From NCBI GenBank assembly GCA_033720955.1, contig JAWWBN010000006.1, positions 1-40,219 of the forward strand: a stretch of DNA of 40,219 nucleotides, given 5' to 3'. A program made the position numbers and the translations under genes. The DNA is from JAWWBN01 sp033720955 (GTDB taxonomy: Bacteria; Acidobacteriota; Thermoanaerobaculia; Multivoradales; JAHEKO01). The notes under the pieces were generated by a model. It saw nothing but the letters and a program-made list of their open reading frames with translations. It was not told the DNA's origin and ran no database searches. Below, piece after piece: positions 17,881-24,575 of this stretch (position 1 is its first letter; each line of letters opens with the position of its first letter).

Positions 17881-17886
17881 TAGAAT
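17881..17886 (+). promoter_or_regulatory. -10 element of trmFO, predicted leaderless
   Basis: TAGAAT lies exactly six bases before the GTG of trmFO, identical in hexamer and spacing to the purL promoter. No Shine-Dalgarno lies between. The upstream 17821-17844 stretch holds a GGGAG/CTCCC hairpin and a 14-base perfect palindrome (CCCGGGCGCCCGGG), which may end the topA transcript; there is no U-tract. Confidence 0.5.
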
Positions 17887-17892
17887 CGGGCC

Positions 17893-19239
17893 GTGAACCG
17901 CCCGGTCCAGGTCGTCGGCGGCGGGCTCGCCGGCTGCGAGTGCGCCTGGCAGCTCGCCCACCGCGGCGTGCCCGTGGTGCTGCACGAGATGCGGCCGCGG
18001 CGCTCGACCCCGGCGCACAAGACCGGCGACCTGGCCGAGCTGGTGTGCAGCAACTCCCTGCGCAGCGACGACCCGCTGCACGCGGCGGGGCTGCTGAAGC
18101 GGGAGATGGAGGCCTTCTCCTCGCTGGTCATCGGGGCCGCGCGCGAGGCGGCGGTGCCCGCCGGCGGCGCCCTGGCCGTCGACCGCCATCGCTTCGCCCA
18201 TCGCGTCACCGCCGCCCTCGCGGAGCACCCCCGCGTCGAGATCCGGCGCGAGGAGGTGGAGACGATCCCGCCCGGCGACGTGGTGATCGCCACCGGGCCG
18301 CTGACCTCGGAGGCGATGTCGGCAACCCTGGCCGGCCTGCTCGGGGAGGAGCACCTCTACTTCTACGACTCCATCGCGCCCATCGTGGAGGGCTCGTCGC
18401 TCGATCGCGACCGCCTCTTCCGCGCCTCCCGCTACGGCAAGGGGGGCGGCGACGACTACCTGAACTCGCCGCTGGACCGGGAGGGCTACCTGGCCTTCCG
18501 GCAGGCCGTGGTCGAGGCCGAGGTGCTGCCGCTGCACGACTTCGAGCGCGACCTCTTCTTCGAGGGCTGTCTGCCCATCGAGGAGCTGGCGCGGCGAGGC
18601 GAGGACACCCTGCGCTTCGGACCCATGAAGCCGGTCGGACTCACCGCCCCCGACGGCAGCCGTCCCTACGCCGTGGTGCAACTGCGGCAGGAGGACCTGG
18701 CCGCCAGCCAGTTCAACCTGGTGGGCTTCCAGTCGCGGATGAAGTGGCCCGAGCAGAAGCGGGTCTTCCGGATGCTGCCCGGCCTGGAGCGCGCCCGCTT
18801 CGTGCGTCTGGGCCAGGTGCACCGCAACACCTTCGTCAACTCGCCGCTGCACCTGAGCCCTTTCTACCGGCTGCGCCGGCTGCCGCGGCTGCGGCTGGCC
18901 GGGCAGATCACCGGCGTGGAGGGCTACCTGGAGTCGGCCGCCACCGGTCTCGCCATCGGCCTCTACCTGGCCCTGGAGCGCGCCGGCCGGGACGCCGAGC
19001 CGCTGCCGCCGACCACCGCCCTGGGCGCCCTGGCGCGGCACCTGACCGAGTCGTCGCCGGAGCGCTTCCAGCCGGCCAATATCAACTACGGCCTCTTCCC
19101 CGAGCCGGAGGAGCGGCTGCCGCGCTCGCGGCGGCGGGCGGCGCTGGCCGAGAGGGCGCGGGCCGACCTCGAGGCGTGGGCGCGACGGCACGGGCTGGCG
19201 GTCGGCGCGTCGCCGGCGGAGCGCGCCGCCGTCCGCTGA
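17893..19239 (+). CDS. trmFO: methylenetetrahydrofolate-tRNA-(uracil-5-)-methyltransferase
   Basis: TrmFO makes ribothymidine at position 54 of tRNA using methylene-tetrahydrofolate and FAD. The 448-residue product starts NRPVQVVGGGLAGCECAWQL, the N-terminal FAD-binding GxGxxG. It then has the family motifs HEMRPRRSTPAHKTGDLAELVCSN (conserved Cys near residue 53), YFYDSIAPIVEGSSLD and TGVEGYLESAATGLAIG. Length fits the family (about 435-460). It is followed by xerC after 13 bases. The topA-trmFO-xerC-hslV-hslU order is conserved in several phyla, notably Firmicutes; here xerC and hslV are separated by 6.5 kb. Confidence 0.95.
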   Translation: MNRPVQVVGGGLAGCECAWQLAHRGVPVVLHEMRPRRSTPAHKTGDLAELVCSNSLRSDDPLHAAGLLKREMEAFSSLVIGAAREAAVPAGGALAVDRHRFAHRVTAALAEHPRVEIRREEVETIPPGDVVIATGPLTSEAMSATLAGLLGEEHLYFYDSIAPIVEGSSLDRDRLFRASRYGKGGGDDYLNSPLDREGYLAFRQAVVEAEVLPLHDFERDLFFEGCLPIEELARRGEDTLRFGPMKPVGLTAPDGSRPYAVVQLRQEDLAASQFNLVGFQSRMKWPEQKRVFRMLPGLERARFVRLGQVHRNTFVNSPLHLSPFYRLRRLPRLRLAGQITGVEGYLESAATGLAIGLYLALERAGRDAEPLPPTTALGALARHLTESSPERFQPANINYGLFPEPEERLPRSRRRAALAERARADLEAWARRHGLAVGASPAERAAVR

Positions 19240-19252
19240 GGGCCTGCCACCG

Positions 19253-20167
19253 ATGCAGCGGCTGGTCGCCCGGTTCCTCCGTCATCTCGAGGAGGAGCGC
19301 AACCTCTCGCCCCACACGGTGCGCGCCTACCGCAACGACCTGACGCGCTTCCTGGCCTTCCTGACACGCGACTTCTTCGGCCGCGAGCTCGCCGCGATCG
19401 CGCCCGCCGAAGTGGACCGGCTGGCGGTGCGCTCCTTCGCCGCCCATCTCGGGCAGAGCGGCCTCTCGAGCCGCACCCGCGCCCGCACCCTCTCCGCGCT
19501 GCGCTCCCTCTTCCGCTTCGCCTGTCGCGAGGAGATCCTGCGGGAGAACCCCGCCGCCGGGGTGCGCAACCCGAAGCAGCCCCGCACCCTGCCGCGGCAC
19601 CTGCGGCCCGCAGAGATCGAGGCGCTGCTGGACTCGGTGGAGGGAGACGAGCCCCTCGACCGGCGGGACCGGGCGCTCTTGGAGATGCTCTACGCGACGG
19701 GGCTGCGGGTCGGAGAGCTGGTGTCGCTGGAGTGGGGCGACGTGGACCTGCGCGGCCGGGTGCTCAGGGTGCTGGGCAAGGGGGGCAAGGAGCGGATGGT
19801 GCCTTTCGGGCGGCTGGCCGCGGACCGGCTCGCCGCCTGGCGGGAGGTGTGGCACCGGGTGCGGCGCGAGGGCGCGGACGGCGAGCCGCTCTGGCTCAAT
19901 CAGCGCGGCGGCCGGCTCACCGACCGGTCGGTGCGCCGCATCCTGGACCGGCGGGTGGCGGACGCCTCGCTGGCGTCGGGGGTCCACCCCCACACCCTGC
20001 GTCACACCTTCGCCACCCACCTGCTCGAGGGCGGCGCCGACCTGCGGGCCATCCAGGAGCTCCTCGGCCACAGCTCGCTCTCGACGACCCAGCGCTATAC
20101 CCACCTGGAGCTCGACCGGCTCCTCGCCGTCTACCGCGACAGCCACCCCCGGGCGCGCAAGGAGTGA
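19253..20167 (+). CDS. xerC: tyrosine recombinase XerC
   Basis: XerC resolves chromosome dimers at dif with XerD. The 304-residue product has the SAM-like core-binding domain (LEEERNLSPHTVRAYRNDL, residues 13-30) and all catalytic residues: Arg152 (TGLRVGE), Lys176/179 (LGKGGKER), His247 and Arg250 (HTLRHTFATH), His273 (LGHSS) and Tyr282 (QRYTHLE). Length and context after trmFO favour XerC over a phage integrase. XerC and XerD cannot be separated with certainty by eye. The ATG is at 19253; GAGGGCC precedes it. Its TGA overlaps the next gene's GTG. Confidence 0.9.
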   Translation: MQRLVARFLRHLEEERNLSPHTVRAYRNDLTRFLAFLTRDFFGRELAAIAPAEVDRLAVRSFAAHLGQSGLSSRTRARTLSALRSLFRFACREEILRENPAAGVRNPKQPRTLPRHLRPAEIEALLDSVEGDEPLDRRDRALLEMLYATGLRVGELVSLEWGDVDLRGRVLRVLGKGGKERMVPFGRLAADRLAAWREVWHRVRREGADGEPLWLNQRGGRLTDRSVRRILDRRVADASLASGVHPHTLRHTFATHLLEGGADLRAIQELLGHSSLSTTQRYTHLELDRLLAVYRDSHPRARKE

Positions 20168-20706
20168 GCGCGCCCGAGACCGAGGTCCGCCGTTTCCCCT
20201 GCACGGCGGGGGGCGGCATCGCCGCCGGCCAGCGCCGGCTGCGCTGGCTCCTGCTGGGCCCGGCCGCGCTGATGGTGGTCACGGCCGGCGCCTCCTTCGT
20301 CAACGGCGGTGCCGCGGTGGGCGGCCTCTGTCTGCTGATCGCGCTGGTGGCCTTCGTGGCCTGGCGGATGAGCGGCGAGCTGACGCCCCAGTGGGTGGGC
20401 CTGACCCCGAACGAGGTGGTGGTGCGCACCCGCACCCGCCAGCCCACCCTGCCCCGCAACGGCGCGACGGCGCGGCGGCTCACCGAGAGCGAGCGTGACC
20501 ACCTGGAGCGCCTGGCCACCACCGCCGGAGTGGTCGCGCCCGCCGGCGGCTTCGACTCGCATCTGCTGGGCGAGGTCCAGCTCTTCGCCTCCGATCTCGC
20601 CAACGCCGTCCTGGTGGCTTCGGACGAGGAGCGCTGGGTCGTCACGCCGGACGATCCCGAGGGGTTCCTCGCGGCGATGACGGACCCGCCGGGGCCGCGC
20701 GGCTGA
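20164..20706 (+). CDS. membrane protein with PH-like domain
   Basis: The start is GTG at 20164, within the GTGA that also holds the xerC stop. The 180-residue product has two adjacent transmembrane helices (LRWLLLGPAALMVVTAGASF and VGGLCLLIALVAFVAWRM, about residues 24-65). A soluble part follows, with VGLTPNEVVVRTRTR and VASDEERWVVTPDDPEGFLAAM near the end. The 'W-V-V-T-P-D-D-P-E-x-F' ending is common in small bacterial PH-like domains. The function is unknown. It is the last gene before a terminator. Confidence 0.6.
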   Translation: MSAPETEVRRFPCTAGGGIAAGQRRLRWLLLGPAALMVVTAGASFVNGGAAVGGLCLLIALVAFVAWRMSGELTPQWVGLTPNEVVVRTRTRQPTLPRNGATARRLTESERDHLERLATTAGVVAPAGGFDSHLLGEVQLFASDLANAVLVASDEERWVVTPDDPEGFLAAMTDPPGPRG

Positions 20707-20730
20707 ACCCCACTCAGAGTCGGGGTTCTT
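20706..20730 (+). terminator. intrinsic terminator-like hairpin after the trmFO-xerC unit
   Basis: AACCCC-ACT and AGT-C-GGGGTT form a nine-base-pair stem with one bulged C around a CAG loop, followed by CTTCTT-like pyrimidines (TTCTTCG). It begins at the stop codon of the preceding gene. The U-run is short, so efficiency is uncertain. Confidence 0.55.
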
Positions 20731-20884
20731 CGACGGGCTACGGCAGAGGAGACTGGGCTATTCTAACCTGTTGACATGATTGCGTTTATGTCTACCCTGG
20801 CCTTCTGTAGATCGCGGGTGACTACGCCCCAGTACGGGGTCCGCGGTGTACCAGAAATGCACTGCCCGCAGATCTGGAGGCACC

Positions 20885-21100
20885 GTGGTTGTGAAGAAGC
20901 TGACACCGAGAATCGTCCAGGAGGCGCCGTTTGCCAGCGGGAGCTCCTACTACCTGACGGAGGGGAGGAGTAGGCGGAGCCGGCGGGGATTCGGGATTCG
21001 CGTCTACCGGACTACAACGTCGAGATCCTCCCGCTGGTCCGCTGGGACCACTCTGTCAAAGACGTCGCACGGCGACACACTGGGCGCCCGCGGCTCCTAA
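20885..21100 (+). pseudogene. decayed 5' end of an integrase (arm-binding domain remnant)
   Basis: GGAGG at 20876-20880 sits four bases before GTG 20885, a good ribosome site. The frame starts VVKKLTPRIVQEAPF and goes on to SYYLTEG...RRGFGIRVYRT. That resembles the N-terminal arm-DNA-binding segment of phage/island tyrosine integrases (a 'KLT...V', a 'Y/W-D' stretch, then 'GFGxRV'). After about residue 42 the frame becomes low-complexity and stops at 21100, and no catalytic domain follows before the next gene at 21179. The stretch 20740-20880 is noticeably richer in A/T than its surroundings. The rest of 20731-20884 and 21101-21178 shows nothing I can name. Confidence 0.45.
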
Positions 21101-21178
21101 CTCGCCGGAGGAGCGCGAGCCGACCTCGGTTCGCGAGCGCTCCTCCGACAGCACGGCCGATGGGCAGAGCTCTCGCCG

Positions 21179-22951
21179 CTACTCGGGGAGGCGCGTCGCC
21201 ACGACCGCCGGCTCCTCGCCGATGACGAGCCGGTAGCCACCCCCACCCAGCTCCTCGAAGCGCACGACGCGGCTTTCGCCGCTCCGCCCGTCCCAGGTCG
21301 CGAAGCTTCCGTCCGGGCCGGGGAGCACGTGCAGCCGGTCGTCGAGCCCCTGGCGGGAGACACCGCGGAGCTCCGCGTCCGCGTCGGCGTCCCAGACATA
21401 CGCGCGATCGACCCACCCCTCGGCGAACTCGATCCTCACCAGAGTGACGTCTCGACCGTCCTGGAACGCGGTCCCCAGGACCCGCGAACCGGTGAGGTCG
21501 CCGTGGGCTTCCTCGAGCCTCTGGCGCTCCTCCGCCCAGCGCCCGGCCAGGTACTCCGCCGTGACCCGATGATCGTAGGCCGCCGCCAACGGCTCGAGGT
21601 CTCCGCCCAGCGAGGCGCCGACGATCTCATCGAGACGCGCCGACAGGCTCTCCCCTCGCCGCGGATCGTACGGCCGCGTCGAAAACAGCCGGCCGAAGGC
21701 TACGGGATCCGCCGGCCGGATCGTCAGCTCGCGCGGGCCGCTGTCGCGTTGGGCGAGGGCGACCTCGAGCCGCCCACCACCGGACTCGGCCGGCAGCTCG
21801 TAGAGACCGGTCAGAGGCTCCAGCGCCCCGGCCTCGACCTCGACCAGCTCCGGTACCGGCGGCAGCGGCCTCCCCGCCAGGAGAAAGTAGCCCACCTGGC
21901 CGAAGAGCTGACGCGCGACCGGGAACTCCGAAGCCACGTTGGTCATGTACACGAGGATCGACTTGGCGTCCGGGATGATCGCCATGTCGGCGTAGAAGAT
22001 CCCATTGCTGCCGTTGTGGGAAACGACCCGCGCGCCCCCAGCGTCCCTCACCACCCAACCGTAGCCGTAGAAGGACTCGCCCCCGCCCTCGTCGACGTGC
22101 GGCGCCCAGTACAGCTCCATCGAGCGGGGGGAGAGGGCGCGACCGTCGAGCAGCGCCTGTCCCCAGCGCACCATCTCCCAGGCCGTCGAATGGATGCCGC
22201 CGTTGGCCCGCAGCACCCAGTAGGGTCCGTCGTCGGCCATCGGCCGGCCCAGCACCGTCCCCCAGGATTCGCCCCGGCGGTACCCCTGGGCGATGCGCCC
22301 CTCCCCCCAGCCGGCTTGCAGGTAGCCCGTCTCGAAGAGGCCGTTCGGGATGAGCGCCCGGCGCCGGAGCGTGGACTCGTAGCTCGACCCCGTAAGCTGC
22401 TCGACGATCGCGCCCAGCAGGCTGTAGCCGGCGTTGGAGTACCGGTAGCCCTCCCCGGGCACGAAGGCCAGATCCTGGTCCAGGATCCGCCGCACGAACT
22501 CCTCGCGGCCGATCGGGTCCCAGTCGCCGACGCCTTCGAGATCGACGATCCCCGAGGAGTGCGTCAGGAGCTGGTGAAGCGTAATGCCGACCTTGTCCTC
22601 CGGAACCGCGTCGAAGTACTCGGCGATCGAGTCCTCGACCGCCAGCTTCCCCTCCTCGGCGAGCATCAGGACGGTGGCGCCGGTGAACTGCTTGGTGAGG
22701 GAGCCGATCGTCGAAACGGTCCCCGGCGTCCACGGGAGACCGGCCGCCCGATCGGCGAGCCCGTAGCCCTCGGCGAGGATCGGTACGCCACCCTGGGTCG
22801 CGACAAAGACGCCCGCAAAGCCGAGCTTCTCCAGCCGCTCGAGATGGTTCTTCACCGCCTCGATCCGGGCCGCGGGGTCGCCCTGGGCCAACGCCGGTGG
22901 CGTCGCGGCGAGCGCCGCCAGCACGAGCCAGCAGATGCCGATCCGTCTCAT
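21179..22951 (-). CDS. secreted serine hydrolase, class C beta-lactamase / penicillin-binding-protein-like
   Basis: The 590-residue product has a signal peptide (residues 1-22, ending ALAQ) and a beta-lactamase-type serine hydrolase domain: Ser84 and Lys87 in GSLTKQFT, the YSN triad at 171-173 (YRYSNAGYS) and HNG in VVSHNGSNG near 318. A C-terminal region of about 200 residues follows with no motif I recognise. Members act as esterases, D-amino-acid peptidases or carboxypeptidases; the substrate is not evident. The ATG overlaps the TGA of the upstream membrane-protein gene (ATGA), and that gene's promoter is of ECF type. It is therefore probably an output of the neighbouring sigma factor. Confidence 0.85.
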   Translation of the reverse strand: MRRIGICWLVLAALAATPPALAQGDPAARIEAVKNHLERLEKLGFAGVFVATQGGVPILAEGYGLADRAAGLPWTPGTVSTIGSLTKQFTGATVLMLAEEGKLAVEDSIAEYFDAVPEDKVGITLHQLLTHSSGIVDLEGVGDWDPIGREEFVRRILDQDLAFVPGEGYRYSNAGYSLLGAIVEQLTGSSYESTLRRRALIPNGLFETGYLQAGWGEGRIAQGYRRGESWGTVLGRPMADDGPYWVLRANGGIHSTAWEMVRWGQALLDGRALSPRSMELYWAPHVDEGGGESFYGYGWVVRDAGGARVVSHNGSNGIFYADMAIIPDAKSILVYMTNVASEFPVARQLFGQVGYFLLAGRPLPPVPELVEVEAGALEPLTGLYELPAESGGGRLEVALAQRDSGPRELTIRPADPVAFGRLFSTRPYDPRRGESLSARLDEIVGASLGGDLEPLAAAYDHRVTAEYLAGRWAEERQRLEEAHGDLTGSRVLGTAFQDGRDVTLVRIEFAEGWVDRAYVWDADADAELRGVSRQGLDDRLHVLPGPDGSFATWDGRSGESRVVRFEELGGGGYRLVIGEEPAVVATRLPE

Positions 22952-23418
22952 CGTTTCCCTCCTGCCGGCGGCGGCCTCCAGCCGTCCGCGCCGTCCTCCG
23001 GTCCGGCCAGGGCGGTCAGCGCCAGGAAGATCAGCATCGCCGCCCCGATGATCACGGGCAGCCAGCCGATCGTCGCCTTCTCACCCGTCTCGCCGTGGAA
23101 CATGATGAGGAAGCCGGCACCGCTCGCGATCACGACGAGCGCGCTGAGCAGCATCCCCTGGCGCCGTCGCCGACCCTCGATGGCTTCCCGCTCCTTGAGC
23201 CAATCGAGATAATCGTGGTGGTTCCCGTCGTCGATCTGCTCGAAGAGCTGTCGCGCCAGCTCGTACCGATAGTAGGCCTCCCGCTCGCGGCGGCGCTGCA
23301 GCGCCCACCAGAACACGGACAGGAAGGCGAACATCGACGGCATCGAAATGAGCCAGACAAGGGTCTCGTCCGCCAAGGTCAGAGTCTCCGTCGTCGTGGG
23401 TTGGTCATCCTCGTTCAT
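22948..23418 (-). CDS. three-helix membrane protein, DUF6249-like, in the ECF regulon
   Basis: The 156-residue product has one N-terminal helix (about residues 20-38, LVWLISMPSMFAFLSVFWWAL), a charged cytoplasmic segment (RRREREAYYRYELARQL, then a run of Asp/Glu/Arg), and two more helices near 95-145. The layout resembles DUF6249-type proteins often found next to ECF sigma genes; that assignment is tentative. I chose ATG 23418 because the ECF-type promoter CGTCTG ends only five bases before it, and the longer frame would cross that promoter. Its stop overlaps the start of the serine hydrolase gene. Confidence 0.65.
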   Translation of the reverse strand: MNEDDQPTTTETLTLADETLVWLISMPSMFAFLSVFWWALQRRREREAYYRYELARQLFEQIDDGNHHDYLDWLKEREAIEGRRRRQGMLLSALVVIASGAGFLIMFHGETGEKATIGWLPVIIGAAMLIFLALTALAGPEDGADGWRPPPAGGKR

Positions 23419-23423
23419 CCCGT

Positions 23424-23452
23424 CAGACGCGGCCGGGCCTCGCCGGGTTGCA
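23424..23452 (-). promoter_or_regulatory. ECF-type promoter of the membrane protein-serine hydrolase operon
   Basis: The minus strand reads TGCAACC (23452-23446), 16 bases, CGTCTG (23429-23424), then ACGGG and ATG. The -10 with CGTC is typical of ECF sigma factors. The same -35, spacer length and -10 occur in mirror image before the sigma gene. Upstream CAGATTCG (23460-23453) is also shared. With the -10 ending five bases before the ATG, the mRNA should be leaderless or nearly so. Confidence 0.75.
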
Positions 23453-23524
23453 CGAATCTGGCGATCGGACGGGGCCACGCCTCGAGAGGCCGCGGCGCTG
23501 CCGCCTCGGGAGGATGCAGATCCA

Positions 23525-23553
23525 TGCAACCGGTCCCGTCCGGGGCGCGTCTG
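23525..23553 (+). promoter_or_regulatory. ECF-type autoregulatory promoter of the sigma factor gene
   Basis: TGCAACC (23525-23531), a 16-base spacer and CGTCTG (23548-23553) precede the ATG at 23567. Apart from one base, the eight bases before it (CAGATCCA, 23517-23524) match a purine/pyrimidine-tolerant copy in the divergent promoter (CAGATTCG). Two such matches at identical spacing, one before the sigma gene itself, argue for positive autoregulation. The leader would be only about 5-8 bases. Confidence 0.75.
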
Positions 23554-23566
23554 ACCGAGCGACGGG

Positions 23567-24109
23567 ATGAGTCATGAGGGAGATCGCACGGACGTCGAAG
23601 CGGTCCTGGGCGGTGAGATCGACCGCTTCGAAGGGATCGTCAACCGCTGGCAGGGGCCGCTGGTGAACCTGGCCTGGCGCTACGTCCGCGACCGGCCGCT
23701 GGCCGAGGAGATGGCCCAGGAGGCGTTCGTCCACTGCTTCCGCAAGCTACACCAGTGGCGCAGCGAGGCTGAGTTCTCGACCTGGCTGTTCGCACTCGCC
23801 CTGAACGTATATCGCTCCTTTCTGAGGAAGCGGCGCCCGCCGACCGACGACACCGTCGCTGCCGACTCGCTGATCCGCCCGTCGTCGACCGAGGCCGAGC
23901 TCTTCGACTCCGAAAGGCGTGAGCTCATTCGAAGAACGGTGAGCTATCTGCCGGAGATCTACCGCGACGCGATCGTCGTCTACTACTTCGAGGATCAGGA
24001 TCTCGCGACGACGGCGGTGCGCCTCGGCGTCCCAGCAGGGACCGTCAAGGCGCGGTTGCACCGCGGGAGAGAGCTGCTTCGTGAGCGGCTCGGAAGGAGG
24101 CTCGAATGA
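23567..24109 (+). CDS. ECF-subfamily RNA polymerase sigma factor
   Basis: The 180-residue product has sigma region 2 (VNLAWRYVRDRPLAEEMAQEAFVHCFRKLHQW...FSTWLFALALNVYRSFLRK, about residues 30-90). A linker with Pro/Asp follows, then region 4 (RRTVSYLPEIYRDAIVVYYFEDQDLATTAVRLGVPAGTVKARLHRGRELLRERL, about 122-176), with no region 3 or 1.1. It is transcribed with a downstream membrane protein (ATGA overlap) that is likely its anti-sigma factor. Both flanking promoters carry TGCAACC-N16-CGTCTG, which I infer is its recognition sequence. The signal it responds to is not evident; a secreted beta-lactamase-like target suggests envelope stress. Confidence 0.93.
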   Translation: MSHEGDRTDVEAVLGGEIDRFEGIVNRWQGPLVNLAWRYVRDRPLAEEMAQEAFVHCFRKLHQWRSEAEFSTWLFALALNVYRSFLRKRRPPTDDTVAADSLIRPSSTEAELFDSERRELIRRTVSYLPEIYRDAIVVYYFEDQDLATTAVRLGVPAGTVKARLHRGRELLRERLGRRLE

Positions 24110-24489
24110 GCGCTCGAAGCGGTAACCGGGTCCCGCCGGTCCCCTCGCCCGGCTTCAGCGACGACGAGATCCAGCGGGCGCTGTCCGAGGATCGCCCGGT
24201 CGAGCCGTCGCTCGGCTTTCAGGCCCGCGTGATGCGCCGGCTCCGGTCCGACGCCGAGCTGCCGCCCCTGGCGCTGCCCTGGAAGCGATTCGTCGCGGCT
24301 CTGGTGGCGGCCTTCGGCGCCCTGGCGATGGCCGCCACGGTCGATCCCGACCTGCTCCAGGCCACCGCACGACCCGGTCTGCTCTTCCCCACGGTCGTGC
24401 TGCTGGTCCTGGCGGCCCGCTGCACCATCCGTTCACGCCTGGCGAGCGAGATGGCCGCCTCCCGCGGCCAGGACTCCACGGCCGGCTGA
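24106..24489 (+). CDS. putative membrane anti-sigma factor
   Basis: The 127-residue product has an N-terminal soluble part of about 60 residues (DDEIQRALSEDRPVEPSLGFQARVMRRL) and two hydrophobic helices (about 61-78, FVAALVAAFGALAMAATV, and about 90-106, GLLFPTVVLLVLAARC). There is no zinc-binding HxxxCxxC motif, so it is not a ZAS-type anti-sigma. Function is inferred from its position: it overlaps the ECF gene by four bases and is the size of membrane anti-sigma factors. It could also be a co-transcribed membrane protein with another role. The stop at 24489 is followed directly by repeats. Confidence 0.55.
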   Translation: MSARSGNRVPPVPSPGFSDDEIQRALSEDRPVEPSLGFQARVMRRLRSDAELPPLALPWKRFVAALVAAFGALAMAATVDPDLLQATARPGLLFPTVVLLVLAARCTIRSRLASEMAASRGQDSTAG

Positions 24490-24500
24490 GGGGCCCGGGC

Positions 24501-24575
24501 CCCCCTCCCCCCCCTCCTCCCAAGAGAGGTTCCATCCCCCTCCCCCCCCTCCAGAGAGGTTCCATCCGTTTCGGG
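24501..24575 (+). repeat. tandem repeat with C-tracts and two AGAGGTTCCAT cores
   Basis: Two tandem units are seen. Each starts with the identical 17-mer C5-T-C8-T-CC (24501-24517 and 24536-24552) and ends in AGAGAGGTTCCATCC (24523-24537 and 24553-24567); the first has five extra bases (TCCCA). The second unit extends to CGTTTCGGG at 24575 and is the left inverted repeat of the RAYT element. On the minus strand the tracts are G8/G5 runs that could form G-quadruplexes. The rest of 24576-24783 has no gene; an AGGCATC...GGTGCCT inverted repeat near 24645-24677 may be a weak terminator. Confidence 0.75.

Noticed and set aside
19253..20167. A phage integrase instead of XerC
   Set aside because: Length 304, chromosomal context after trmFO and coupling to a membrane-protein gene fit the housekeeping recombinase.
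20776..20973. A 65-residue small protein at 20776
   Set aside because: No ribosome site and no recognisable pattern; it overlaps the better-supported integrase remnant in another frame.
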